Source: Paraburkholderia adhaesiva (GTDB lineage Bacteria; Pseudomonadota; Gammaproteobacteria; Burkholderiales; Burkholderiaceae). Taken from it: 64,000 nt of DNA. Positions within the stretch are counted from its first letter, which is position 1, and every line of letters begins with the position of its first letter. The stretch spans positions 3,313,437 to 3,377,436 of the forward strand of contig NZ_JAJEJQ010000001.1 in assembly GCF_021390575.1 (NCBI RefSeq), written 5' to 3'. The position numbers were made by a program, and so were the translations under genes. The notes beneath the pieces are model-generated. The model ran no database searches, was not told the origin of the DNA, and saw nothing but the letters and a program-made list of their open reading frames with translations. Below are positions 45,998-54,580 of this stretch, piece by piece.

Positions 45998-46708
45998 TCA
46001 CTGCATTGTGACACCGCTCGTCTGAACCTCGACGCGGCGGTTGCGCGCACGGCCTTCGGCCGTGGCATTCGAGTCGATTGGTTTCGAGTAGCCGTAACCC
46101 TGGACGTCGAACTGGCTCGCGTGCAGGCCCTTCGACGCGAGATAGCTGCGCACGGTCTGCGCCCGGCGCAGCGAGAGGCGATCGTTATAGGCCTTGGAGC
46201 CCACCGAATCGGTATGGCCGCCGATGACCACCGTGCCGATGTTCACGCCGTCGCTGTCCCTGATGAATGCGTCGAGCTTCTGCTTGCCGGACGGGAGCAG
46301 ATCGGCCTTGTCGAAGGCGAAATTCGTATCGGCTTCGAGCGTGATGGTGCGCGGCGGGGGCGGCGCTTGTACGACCGGTGGCGGCGGGGGCGGAGCCTCG
46401 ACGACCGGCTGTGGTGCCTGGCAGATGAAGACGATTTCGCGCGGATCGCCCTTGGCTGCATAGTCGGCCACGGTGCGGTCCACCGAGGAGACCCGCAGCG
46501 GCTGTTTGTCGCCGCAGATTTCGTTGACCTTTTTCATACAGGTCGCCGAACTTTCAAGCAGGCCGTAGCATTGCACACGGTGGGCCTGGGTGCCGTTCGC
46601 AAGCGTCACGACGTCAAGATTGTGCATGGGCCCAGACGCGGTCGTACAACCAGTGGCGACGACGGTGAGGGCAGCCAGCGCACTGGCTGACAAAACTCGC
46701 AGTTTCAT
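45998..46708 (-). CDS. OmpA-family peptidoglycan-binding lipoprotein
   Basis: 236 residues. Lipobox VVATGC at about 16-21, an N-terminal domain with four Cys (VQCYGLLESSATCMKK … EICG), a proline hinge (VEAPPPPPPVVQAPPPP, about 103-119) and a C-terminal OmpA domain (GGHTDSVGSKAYNDRLSLRRA near 165-185, RNRRVEV at the end). It anchors the outer membrane to peptidoglycan. Confidence 0.92.
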   Translation of the reverse strand: MKLRVLSASALAALTVVATGCTTASGPMHNLDVVTLANGTQAHRVQCYGLLESSATCMKKVNEICGDKQPLRVSSVDRTVADYAAKGDPREIVFICQAPQPVVEAPPPPPPVVQAPPPPRTITLEADTNFAFDKADLLPSGKQKLDAFIRDSDGVNIGTVVIGGHTDSVGSKAYNDRLSLRRAQTVRSYLASKGLHASQFDVQGYGYSKPIDSNATAEGRARNRRVEVQTSGVTMQ

Positions 46709-46879
46709 TGTCGATTAGATTCAAAGATGAGGGGTTAGCTGTCCGGCATTCGCCGAATCAGACCCACAATACGGGTCCCGCACTCATCTTCTCAATCGGA
46801 GAAAGCTTAAAACTGCGAATCAACGCGGATGATCGGGTATGCGGGCGAGCCGTTCGACGTCCGCATTTCCCTCGCGATC

Positions 46880-47335
46880 TCAGTGAGGGGCGGACGGATC
46901 CGCGTCGCTCGCTGGCGTTGCCGATTCGTCTGCGCCGGCGACCGGCGCGTCGACGCCCGTGCGCACGAACTGCTTGAATGCCGCGCCCGCTGTCCATGGA
47001 TCCGGCTTGCAGCCCAACGAGCTGTCGCAGTGCGCTGCGAAGCCGATCGTCGCCGTACCGTCGTTGTTGACGGCCTTCGTGATTTCGTACGCAAGCAGGC
47101 GCTTGCCGCCGCCCGGGCCCGAGGTCTGGATCAGCGTATCGGTGGCGGTCTGCACTTCGTACTTCGAATGATTGCGCACCCAGTCCTGTGCACGTTGCCA
47201 CCAAAGCGTACATTGCGTCTTGTCCTGGCACGTGAGCGGAGCGGTCGCGGCCTGCATGACGTCCGGATTGACCTGTCCGCCCGTCGAGCAGGCCACAGCG
47301 GTCGCGCAGAGCAGGATCGGCAGAATTCGTTTCAT
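46880..47335 (-). CDS. Putative lipoprotein of unknown function
   Basis: 151 residues from ATG 47335, preceded by GGGGAGGA. Signal ILPILLCATAVAC with lipobox Cys near residue 16. The mature part has paired cysteines (LTCQDKTQCTLWW; HCDSSLGCKPD) likely forming disulphides in the periplasm, and an acidic Ala/Pro tail. No known domain recognised. Confidence 0.8.
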   Translation of the reverse strand: MKRILPILLCATAVACSTGGQVNPDVMQAATAPLTCQDKTQCTLWWQRAQDWVRNHSKYEVQTATDTLIQTSGPGGGKRLLAYEITKAVNNDGTATIGFAAHCDSSLGCKPDPWTAGAAFKQFVRTGVDAPVAGADESATPASDADPSAPH

Positions 47336-47503
47336 CGTTTTATGTCCTCCCCGAAAGCGCCACGCACTACGCGCCGCGCGTTCGTCCGCCCGCGCGGGAA
47401 AGCGCGCAGGCATGTCGATTGATATTCATTGGACCGCGCGGGCGTGGCTTTCGTTGCGAGGTTTCGAGCAAGTGCGCAAGTGCAATACCCGGCGGTGATC
47501 CGG

Positions 47504-49135
47504 TCACGCACCGTAACTGTCGAGTGTGTAGGCGCCATAGGCGGCGATGAACGCATCGAACGAGCCGGCTTGATCGCGTTCGAGCGTTGCCTGATCGTCG
47601 AGTGATTCGCGCGCGAGCCTTTCGAAATGAGCCGTCGACGCGGCGTCCAGCGGACGCGAGAGGAAGTGTGACGCGTGCCGTTCGCTCTGCGCGAGCGCGA
47701 ATTCCAGGAACGTCTGCTTCTCGTCGAGCATGGTCTGAAGCACGCGTGCCGATGGCGTAAGCGATGCATCCGCGAGCTTCGCGCGTTGTGCAGCCGCGGC
47801 GCGCGCATGTTCGTCTGTGCCGCGCAGCGCGTCGAGCGTTGCCGCGGCACGTTCGATCTTCGCGAAGAGTTCGGAGGCCCAGTCCTGCATCGGCACGGAC
47901 GTGCCGTCGCGCTTGAGTTCGAGCCCCGGGCGGCGGCCTTCCTTCGTGACCAGCCCGAAATTATCGTTGGCCTCGGTGTACGCGGGGGCGGGCAGGAGCG
48001 GGCTGTCATCGAGCGCGCACGCGAGCAGATAGGCGTCCAGAAAGCGTGCCGTCTCAAGCGCTATGCCCGTGGGCTCGAATGGATCGATATCCATGCAGCG
48101 CACTTCGACGTACTGCACGCCGCGCTCAGCGAGGGCATGCAACGGGCGCTCGCCCGAATACGTCACGCGCTTCGGACGGATCGTCGAGTAGAACTCGTTT
48201 TCGATCTGCAACACGTTCGTGTTGATCTGCACCCACTCGCCATCGCGCTGCGTGCCGATCGCCTCATACGGCGGATACGGCTGGCTCACTGCCTGCGCAA
48301 GCGCTTCGAGATAGCCGGGCAGGGTGTCGTAGTCGGCGTGCAGCGCCGACTGGCCCGTCGTGTTCGAGTAGCCGAGGTCGCTCATGCGCAGGCTGGTCGC
48401 GTACGGGAGGTAGAGCGTCTCGTTGTCGAGCGCGTCGAGTCCGTGCTTGTTGCCGCGCAGGAAGCCTGCGTCGAGTGCAGGCGACGCGCCGAACAGATAC
48501 ATCAGCAGCCAGTTCGTGCGACGGAAGTTGCGGATGAGCGCGAGATAGCGGGCCGACTGGAAATCCGTCAACGTTTCCGCGGACTTCTCGTGCGCGTGGA
48601 GCGCCACCCACACTTCTTCGTCGAGCGAATAGTTGTAGTGGATGCCCGCGATGCATTGCATCGTGCGCCCGTAGCGCAGAGCGAGACCCATGCGATAAAC
48701 GCGCTTCAACCGGCCGATGTTCGACGTGCCGTATTCGGCGAGCGGGATGCCGTCGTCGGTGGCGGGCAGGAGGCCCGGCATCGATTCGTTCCAGAGGATT
48801 TCGCCATCGCGCGCGAGCACTGCATAGACGTAGCGATGCAGTTCGTCGAGCCTTTCAAGTGTGACCGACGGATCGTGCTCGGCAGGCGTAATGATTTCGA
48901 GCAGCGCTTCGGAATAGTCCGTCGTCAGTGACGGATGCGTAAGCGCCGAACCGAGCGCCGCCGGATGCGGCGTCATCGCGAGGCGGCTGTCGCGCGTTAC
49001 CCGCAGGCTCTCCTTTTCGATGCCGCGCAGACCGCGCGCGAGCGCATCGCGGTGAGGCCCGGCGCTCAGCACGGAAAGTCGCTGTGCGAGAACGTCGTTC
49101 GTGCCGCTGGTACGTGAGGAGGTCGTGTCTGGCAT
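47504..49135 (-). CDS. gshA: Glutamate-cysteine ligase
   Basis: Catalyses the first step of glutathione synthesis (gamma-glutamylcysteine formation). 543 residues, proteobacterial type 1. Marks: RGIEKESLRVT near residue 38, TDYSEALLEIITP near 72, HYNYSLDEEVW near 168, and RRTNWLLMYLFGASPALDAGF near 205. Stand-alone here; gshB is not in the window. It is a different family from the YbdK protein at 21.0 kb. Confidence 0.94.
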   Translation of the reverse strand: MPDTTSSRTSGTNDVLAQRLSVLSAGPHRDALARGLRGIEKESLRVTRDSRLAMTPHPAALGSALTHPSLTTDYSEALLEIITPAEHDPSVTLERLDELHRYVYAVLARDGEILWNESMPGLLPATDDGIPLAEYGTSNIGRLKRVYRMGLALRYGRTMQCIAGIHYNYSLDEEVWVALHAHEKSAETLTDFQSARYLALIRNFRRTNWLLMYLFGASPALDAGFLRGNKHGLDALDNETLYLPYATSLRMSDLGYSNTTGQSALHADYDTLPGYLEALAQAVSQPYPPYEAIGTQRDGEWVQINTNVLQIENEFYSTIRPKRVTYSGERPLHALAERGVQYVEVRCMDIDPFEPTGIALETARFLDAYLLACALDDSPLLPAPAYTEANDNFGLVTKEGRRPGLELKRDGTSVPMQDWASELFAKIERAAATLDALRGTDEHARAAAAQRAKLADASLTPSARVLQTMLDEKQTFLEFALAQSERHASHFLSRPLDAASTAHFERLARESLDDQATLERDQAGSFDAFIAAYGAYTLDSYGA

Positions 49136-49358
49136 TGAGGCTGGTCGGGCGGGGGCCGGCAGCGTGATATCTCCCGCACGCGCGCCGACGTAAAGTTTTC
49201 GTTAGCGGGCACTTTAACATCTCGCCGGAAGACCTGCTCATGGCCGTCTTGCGCGCATCAGGACGCCTTGTACCGCGTCGATTTCACGCGGTTGGCGCGC
49301 TTTTCGTCCGCGATCTTGCATGCATCTGCGATGCGCCTGCCTCCTTGTTTCGCACGCG

Positions 49359-50393
49359 TCAGCCGCCGCGCGCTGCACTCGCGCGATCGGCAAGTTCATT
49401 CCACAGATGCATCGCGGCATACGCGCGCCACGGCTGCCACGCGTCGCTGCGCGCGCGCTGCTGTGCCGGGCGCAAGAGCGCTGGGTCGCGCGCGGTGATC
49501 GCCTGCATCAGCACGAGATCGGTCGCGGGCCATGCGTTCGCGTCACGCCACGCGCGCATCGCAACGTATTCGACGGTCCACGGACCGATCCCCGGCAGCG
49601 CGAGCAGTGAAGCGCGCATGGCGTTGAGATCGCTGGTGGTATCCGCTGAAGTAAGCGAGTCGCTGTGACTGCGGCGTTCGATCGCGACTGCGCCGCTCGC
49701 GACCGCATCGGCAAAGCCCTGCAGCGCGGCGACGCGCTTGCCCGGCATGCCGATGCCGGCGAGGTCCGCGGCGGCAAGCGCGGCCGGCGTCGGGAAGCGC
49801 CAGGCCGTGTGCTCGTGCGGATGCGATTCGATGCGTTGGCCGACGCGCTGCACGAGGCGGCCGATGATCGTCGTCGCCGCTTTCACGCTGACCTGCTGGC
49901 CGACGATCGCGCGGACCACCAGCTCGAAGCCCGACCACGCGCCAGGCACGCGCAAACCGGGCGCGGCGGCCACGAGCGGCGCGAGCCACGGATCGTCGGC
50001 GAAATGCGCCGCGACGGCCGCCGGGTCCGCCTGCGTATCGAACATGCGGGCTAGCGGGGCGGCGAGGGCGGCCGCATGGGCGCTCACCGGGCCGTCGATC
50101 TGCACGACAAGGCAGCGCTTGCGCGCGTGGCGGCGGACGGTGAGGGTGCCGCTTGCGTCCCGGAAGTCGATGGCGCGCCGCCAGGCGCCGTCCTCGACGG
50201 TCTCGACGCCCGGCGTTGCGCGGCCCGCGAAGAAGCGCAGCACGCGCGGCCAGTCGTAGGGGGCGCGAAACGGCAACTCGAGTGTGGCGCTGTCGGTTGG
50301 CGCGGGTGCTTCGATCTGCGACTGCGGTTTCGAGGTTGGTACGGGCGCCTCGATCTGCGACTGCGGTTTCGATTCGGGCAGCGCGGTGCTCAA
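49359..50393 (-). CDS. alkA: DNA-3-methyladenine glycosylase II (AlkA-like)
   Basis: Base-excision repair enzyme of 344 residues. AlkA N-terminal domain (LELPFRAPYDWPRVLRFFAG near 38-57) and helix-hairpin-helix region ALPGIGPWTVEYVAMRAW followed by the catalytic Asp in WPATDLVLMQAI (about 280-310). The first 33 residues hold a 13-residue tandem duplication (SKPQSQIEAPVPT / SKPQSQIEAPAPT). Starts four bases inside the end of ada, so the two are translationally coupled. Confidence 0.92.
   Translation of the reverse strand: MSTALPESKPQSQIEAPVPTSKPQSQIEAPAPTDSATLELPFRAPYDWPRVLRFFAGRATPGVETVEDGAWRRAIDFRDASGTLTVRRHARKRCLVVQIDGPVSAHAAALAAPLARMFDTQADPAAVAAHFADDPWLAPLVAAAPGLRVPGAWSGFELVVRAIVGQQVSVKAATTIIGRLVQRVGQRIESHPHEHTAWRFPTPAALAAADLAGIGMPGKRVAALQGFADAVASGAVAIERRSHSDSLTSADTTSDLNAMRASLLALPGIGPWTVEYVAMRAWRDANAWPATDLVLMQAITARDPALLRPAQQRARSDAWQPWRAYAAMHLWNELADRASAARGG
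50295..50372. repeat. 39-bp tandem repeat in the 5' end of alkA
   Basis: Two adjacent 39-base units (50295-50333 and 50334-50372) that differ at a few positions, encoding residues 8-33 of AlkA. In frame, so copy-number change would not break the gene. Confidence 0.75.
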
Positions 50394-51550
50394 GTCGTCG
50401 TCTCCGGCCGGGTCACGCGGGCGTCAACATCGTTCCTGCGACGAGGCGCCGCGCCGGGCGCGTTCTCCGCGTGGCCTTTCGCTTCGGCATCGAGGAGGGC
50501 GGCCTTGCGCTCGATCCCCCAACGGTAGCCCGCGAGCGAGCCGCTCTTCTGCACGACGCGGTGGCACGGAATCGCGAGCGCCACCGGATTCGACGCGCAC
50601 GCGCTCGCCACAGCCCGCACAGCGCGCGGCGCGCCGAGCGTTTCGGCGATCTCCGTGTAGCTGCGAGTCTCGCCATAAGGAATCCGCTGCAGCGCCTCCC
50701 AGACACGCTGCTGGAATGCCGTCGGCGCAATGTCGAGCGGCAGGTCGAATCGCTCGCGCCGGCCGTGCAGATAGGCGTCGATCTGCGCGATGAACGGCGC
50801 AACCGCACCGCTGTCTTCGATGCGGTCGGCATTGGCGAAATCGGCGTGAAGGAAGCCGGCGAGCGACGCTTCATCGTCGCCGAATGCGATCCGGCAGATG
50901 CCTTTGTCCGTGGATGCGACAAGGACGAGGCCGAGCGGTGTCGGCGCGGTGCCGTAGCGGATCGTCAGGCCAGCGCCCTTGCGGCGATACGCGGACGGGG
51001 CCATGCCAAGCTCGGCTGGCACGCTTTCATAGAGCCGCGACGACGAGCCAAAGCCCGCATCGACGCTCGCCCGGGTCACGCCCGCGCCCTGCGTGAGCGC
51101 GTCGCGCAGGACGGCGCCACGGCGGGCCGCCTGATACTGGCGCGGCGAGACACCGAGCACGCGCTTGAACAGGCGTTGCAGGTGGAACGGGCTCAGATGC
51201 ACGGCGTCGCTCAGTTCGGCGAGCGTCAGGCGCGCCTGCGGATCGGCGTCTAGCGCCGCACATGCCCGGCGCACGATTTCGAGTTCGCGCGGCAAGCCGC
51301 CTGGGCGGCAGCGCTTGCATTCGCGGAAGCCAGCGGCGCGGGCGGCGTCGGCGTCGTCGAAGAAGGCGACGTTTTCGCGACGGGGCAGCCGCGACGCACA
51401 CGACGGGCGGCAAAACACGCCGGTCGTGCGCACGCCGTAGAAGAAGGCGCCATCGGCGTGGGCGTCGCGCGTGGAGACGGCGTCCCAGCGATCGGCGTCG
51501 GTGGCCCAGGTTTCAGGCCGGGCGGGTAGTGGGGTCGGAGTGGCGGTCAT
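50390..51550 (-). CDS. ada: Bifunctional DNA alkylation regulator / O6-methylguanine-DNA methyltransferase Ada
   Basis: 386 residues from ATG 51550 (AGGGAG upstream). Zinc domain with acceptor Cys (FYGVRTTGVFCRPSC … FRECKRCRPG, about 37-85), AraC-type helix-turn-helix (about 90-180) and methyltransferase domain with NPVALAIPCHRVV near 330. Methylation of the N-terminal Cys turns Ada into an activator of the ada-alkA operon; alkA is directly downstream here. Confidence 0.95.
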   Translation of the reverse strand: MTATPTPLPARPETWATDADRWDAVSTRDAHADGAFFYGVRTTGVFCRPSCASRLPRRENVAFFDDADAARAAGFRECKRCRPGGLPRELEIVRRACAALDADPQARLTLAELSDAVHLSPFHLQRLFKRVLGVSPRQYQAARRGAVLRDALTQGAGVTRASVDAGFGSSSRLYESVPAELGMAPSAYRRKGAGLTIRYGTAPTPLGLVLVASTDKGICRIAFGDDEASLAGFLHADFANADRIEDSGAVAPFIAQIDAYLHGRRERFDLPLDIAPTAFQQRVWEALQRIPYGETRSYTEIAETLGAPRAVRAVASACASNPVALAIPCHRVVQKSGSLAGYRWGIERKAALLDAEAKGHAENAPGAAPRRRNDVDARVTRPETTT

Positions 51551-51741
51551 GGCGTGACTCCCTGAAAGAGCGGTTTCGACGATGCCCACTGTAGCCGCTG
51601 GCCTGTGCGTCGACGCGCCGGATCTTGCGCTGTTATCCAGACTTTCATCTGCTTTGCGACGTAATGATCTGGCGCTTTCACGCGGCCTCGGGCGTCGGTG
51701 CGACAAAGCGGCCGGATTCCGGGTTTTCCCTTAAAAAGTTG

Positions 51742-51770
51742 TTGCGTCGCGTCAGGTGGCTGTGTATAGT
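51742..51770 (+). promoter_or_regulatory. Sigma-70-type promoter for the small RNA candidate
   Basis: TTGCGT (51742-51747) and TATAGT (51765-51770) with exactly 17 bases between. A start 7-8 bases downstream falls at the first base of the C/U-rich repeat. Confidence 0.65.
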
Positions 51771-51776
51771 TGTCCC

Positions 51777-51837
51777 TGTCTCCTCCATGTCTCCTCCTGA
51801 TATGGATTAAGCCCGCTCAAAGCAGCGGGCTTTTTTT
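51777..51837 (+). ncRNA. Candidate small RNA with two tandem anti-Shine-Dalgarno motifs
   Basis: About 60 nucleotides from the predicted start to the end of a strong terminator. The 5' half is a tandem repeat TGTCTCCTCC (51777-51786 and 51788-51797), each containing CTCCTCC, complementary to GGAGGAG ribosome sites. The 3' part is a terminator (51809-51837) suitable for Hfq binding. Between them a seven-codon frame (MSPPDMD, 51787-51810) exists without a ribosome site. Burkholderia are reported to make short sRNAs with such motifs (for example ncS27, from memory); homology is not checked. Confidence 0.65.
51809..51837 (+). terminator. Rho-independent terminator of the small RNA candidate
   Basis: Arms AAGCCCGCT (51809-51817) and AGCGGGCTT (51824-51832) with a six-base loop and a run of seven T (51831-51837). 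No protein gene on the plus strand ends here, so the terminator itself argues for an RNA gene. Confidence 0.9.
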
Positions 51838-52100
51838 CGTCCAGCGCTTTTAAGCGCGATCTGCCGATGAGCGTGCTCACCTCCGCGGTGCCCACGACGG
51901 CGCGAACGCCCGTTCATTTCCCGACGCTTCAATTTTCCGCTTCTTTCCCGGATTGCGCTGGCCGTGGCCTGGTCGGTTAGTGCATGCCGACGATGATAAG
52001 GGCACCGATCGGCGCGGCATGACGCACGCAGCCGGTGTCGATCCGATGGCTTGCCATGTGGTTCAAGATGGTGGCTCGTGCGGCGCATCGAGGAAATGCC
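51838..52100. other. Gap between the small RNA candidate and the VOC gene
   Basis: About 260 bases; with 51551-51741 on the other side of the RNA it makes a 550-base region between ada and the VOC gene. No further gene or repeat is supported. The ada promoter should lie in 51551-51640. Confidence 0.4.
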
Positions 52101-52532
52101 ATGCAGATTCAGATCCGCGAAATCGATCACGTCGTCATTCGCGCCGCCGATCCTGACGCGATGACGCGCTTCTATTGCGACGCATTGGGCTGTCATGTCG
52201 AACGCGAGCAGCACGAGCTCGGGCTTATCCAGTTGCGGGCCGGGCGTTCGTTGATCGATCTGGTCGCGATCGGAGGTCCGCTCGACCGTAACGGCGCGAA
52301 AGGTGCTAGCGGCGGCGAAAGCGGCAGTGCGGCCGGGCGGAACATGGATCACCTGTGTCTGCGCGTCGAGCCCTTCGACGGTGACGCCCTCAAGGCGCAT
52401 CTCGCACCGTTCGGTGCGCAGCCCGGCGAAGTGGTGGAGCGCTACGGCGCCGAAGGATATGGCCCTTCGCTCTATCTGTTCGATCCCGAGGGAAACATGG
52501 TGGAACTAAAGGGGCCGCCTACCTCGCGCTAA
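52101..52532 (+). CDS. VOC-superfamily (glyoxalase/bleomycin-resistance fold) protein
   Basis: 143 residues from ATG 52101 with GAGGAAA upstream. Metal-ligand positions are recognisable: His in IDHVVIRAADPD near residue 9, His in MDHLCLRVEPF near 83, and the C-terminal Glu in LFDPEGNMVELKGPP near 136. Typical of small dioxygenase- or glyoxalase-like enzymes; the substrate cannot be assigned. Convergent with yaeQ. Confidence 0.87.
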   Translation: MQIQIREIDHVVIRAADPDAMTRFYCDALGCHVEREQHELGLIQLRAGRSLIDLVAIGGPLDRNGAKGASGGESGSAAGRNMDHLCLRVEPFDGDALKAHLAPFGAQPGEVVERYGAEGYGPSLYLFDPEGNMVELKGPPTSR

Positions 52533-52555
52533 TGCCGTCGCGCCCGCAAGGGCGG

Positions 52556-53110
52556 TCAGACCTTCTCCGGCGCCTTGAGCACGGTCCACGTGACGGCTAC
52601 GGGCTCGTCGTTCCCGTTGCCGATCCATGCCGCACCGTCCTGAACCGTGCATTGCAAACGCATGGTGCGTTCGGTGAGCTTGCCGAGCGCTTCAGCGACG
52701 CCATCGGCAAGCGACCACACGGTCACGTTGCGCAGCCGTTCGACCTTGCTGCGCACGCCCTGCCACCAGATTTCCGAGGTGCGGCCACCGTAGGCGATCA
52801 CGATTACTTCGTCCGAACGCCCGCTCGCCTTGGATATACGGCGCTCGTCCGGCTGACCGACTTCGATCCACGTCTCGATTGCATCGGTGTAGTCCTTGCG
52901 CCAGAGATCGGGTTCGTCGGTGTCGGAGAGGCCTTTGCAGAACTCGAGCCGGTCGCTCGCGAAAAGTGCGAATGCGGCGATGCGGACCATCATCCGGTCG
53001 TTCGTTTCGGACGGATGGCAGGCGATCGTCAGCGCATGGTCGGCGTAGTAGTGCCGGTCCATGTCAGCGATCTGGAGTTCTGCCTTGTAGATGGTCGATT
53101 TAAGTGCCAT
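52556..53110 (-). CDS. yaeQ: YaeQ family protein
   Basis: 184 residues opening MALKSTIYKAELQIADMDRHYYADH, the typical YaeQ start with conserved DRHYY and HPSETNDRMMVRIAAFAL (about 30-50). The fold is nuclease-like (PD-(D/E)XK related). A role as suppressor of RfaH loss has been proposed in enterics; the mechanism is unknown. ATG 53110 is chosen by family alignment. Confidence 0.9.
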   Translation of the reverse strand: MALKSTIYKAELQIADMDRHYYADHALTIACHPSETNDRMMVRIAAFALFASDRLEFCKGLSDTDEPDLWRKDYTDAIETWIEVGQPDERRISKASGRSDEVIVIAYGGRTSEIWWQGVRSKVERLRNVTVWSLADGVAEALGKLTERTMRLQCTVQDGAAWIGNGNDEPVAVTWTVLKAPEKV

Positions 53111-53374
53111 GCCAAATCCCGGGCCATGCAAAACCGCACATGATAGCGAAGTTTGCTGCAAGTCACGTGCCACGCACGCGCGCGCAGCGTGTCGCGCAAT
53201 GCGAATGGTCGGTTGGAAAAATGACGGTGGTTTGACAGTGCCGCATGCGCGCGCGAGGTGCGCATGGCCCAGGTTGCAGGATCGCGAGGCAACGGCTGAA
53301 CGCGCTCGCGAAGAGCCGCGTGGGTGACGGTGAGGGCGGGCCGGCGCGGTTCGTGCGCCGGAATTGGCTCGGCG

Positions 53375-53716
53375 CTATTGCTTGATGAAGCGGTCGCTGG
53401 TCCAGAGACCTTCGTCGTCAGTGTTGGCGGCGTTCACGAATTCCACGTCGTGACCGACTACCCGCACCACGCGGAACGACTGGTTGTCCGGCGTGGAGAG
53501 GCACTGGAAGGCCGTGAAATATTCCTCCATCTGCTGACGCTCACCAGCCTGGTCGTGCATGGACACCGCGTCGAGTTTGTCCTTCGACACGCAGCCATAC
53601 GAGCCCGGTTTGAGCTGGACCGTTTGCTGCGGCTTGACGACGACGTCCTGAGCGACGGCAGACGCGGCACAGACCAAACCGGCTACGGCGATCGCCATGG
53701 CGGATAGCATTTTCAT
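53375..53716 (-). CDS. Small secreted protein of unknown function
   Basis: 113 residues with a clear signal peptide (MKMLSAMAIAVAGLVCAASAV, cleaved near VAQ/D) and AGGAG before the ATG. The mature part of about 90 residues has two Cys (YGCVSKDKLD and AFQCLSTPDN) probably bridged, and an extended beta-rich C terminus (FRVVRVVGHDVEFVNA). No family recognised. The ribosome site, signal peptide and codon pattern make it a real gene. Confidence 0.8.
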   Translation of the reverse strand: MKMLSAMAIAVAGLVCAASAVAQDVVVKPQQTVQLKPGSYGCVSKDKLDAVSMHDQAGERQQMEEYFTAFQCLSTPDNQSFRVVRVVGHDVEFVNAANTDDEGLWTSDRFIKQ

Positions 53717-54310
53717 TTCTGCACTCCTGCAGGTAATGACTCAGGTTAGCTATGCACTTAACTTCCCGTTCCGATCCAATTGCGCAATTTAGAGGACGGG
53801 GCGCAGACTTCAAGCGCATCTTGTGTGCGCCTGCAGCAGAGGCAGACGCCTGCAGTGCGCGCGTGGTGTGCTGTGGCAAGGGATACGGGGCGCGAACAGG
53901 CGCATTCCGCCACGATCGATAGCATTGCGAAGCAGTTGAACCGGCTCATCGGTCTTGTCGGGCAAGGCCGATGCGAATCATGCGGCTCGAACGGCCCGGC
54001 AGGTTTCGCGGAGCCAGGTGCATCAATGCATCGCCCACGAGATGTGACGCAGTGCACATAAAAAGCGCGCGAAGACCTATCCGGGAGCAATCGATTAATG
54101 GAGCGCTTTTGGAATGAAAACGATTGCAGCCTCACAACGCGCGAGCGACGCCGTTCTGCCTGATCTCACGGATAAGCGCGGCTTCCCCTTCCAGATGAAA
54201 AAATCCGCGCCTTGCGCTTCCAGGCGTGTCGCAGCGCTGCTAGCCGGATAAGCGAAGCCGCCGGGCGTCTCACTAAGTGAGTAAGTGGTTCCCCGCGTGC
54301 AATCTGTCGC
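53717..54310. other. Non-coding stretch with only weak small-ORF signals
   Basis: About 590 bases. A 45-codon frame at 54114-54251 (MKTIAASQRASDAVLPDLTD…) has GGAG ten bases upstream but no other support. A CTGCAG-centred repeat (GCGCCTGCAG and GCCTGCAG, about 53828-53855) and a small palindrome CTCACTAAGTGAG near 54269-54281 are visible. No gene is claimed. Confidence 0.4.
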
Positions 54311-54359
54311 GTGATGACTACAATAGAAACGCAACCGCTTGACAACCTGGAGTTTATCG

Positions 54360-54520
54360 TGATCGAACACGTAATACTGGGCGCGTTTCTGCTAATCCCT
54401 CTTGTCATAGTCGTTTTTCTGTTTTCCGACGAAATTCTCGAGGAGCACAGGCAGCGCGCAGAAGCGGGAGCGCATCATATCGACTGGCGTCATCCTCTGC
54501 GCAGCATCCTGCGCCACTAA
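54360..54520 (+). CDS. Small single-span membrane protein (first of a pair)
   Basis: 53 residues from GTG 54360, preceded by TGGAG eight bases upstream. An in-frame ATG at 54314 would add 15 residues but has no ribosome site and overlaps a TACAAT -10-like sequence. One membrane helix (VILGAFLLIPLVIVVFLF) followed by an acidic/basic helix (SDEILEEHRQRAEAG) and the end HHIDWRHPLRSILRH. The layout recalls small respiratory or transporter accessory subunits, without sequence match that I can name. Confidence 0.6.
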
Positions 54521-54580
54521 GCAGTGCGGCACCGGGCGAACGCGACGCACCAGGGGACGCGATGATCAAAGGAGGCGCTC

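Noticed and set aside
51787..51810. Seven-codon leader peptide (MSPPDMD) before the terminator at 51.8 kb
   Set aside because: No ribosome site, the upstream sequence is itself anti-Shine-Dalgarno, and no structural gene follows that an attenuator could control.
53780..54061. 93-codon plus-strand frame
   Set aside because: No ribosome site; Cys/Arg-rich shadow-like translation.
54114..54251. 45-codon frame upstream of the micro-membrane proteins
   Set aside because: Ribosome site spacing is long, and composition shows neither a membrane segment nor a domain; not enough to call a gene.
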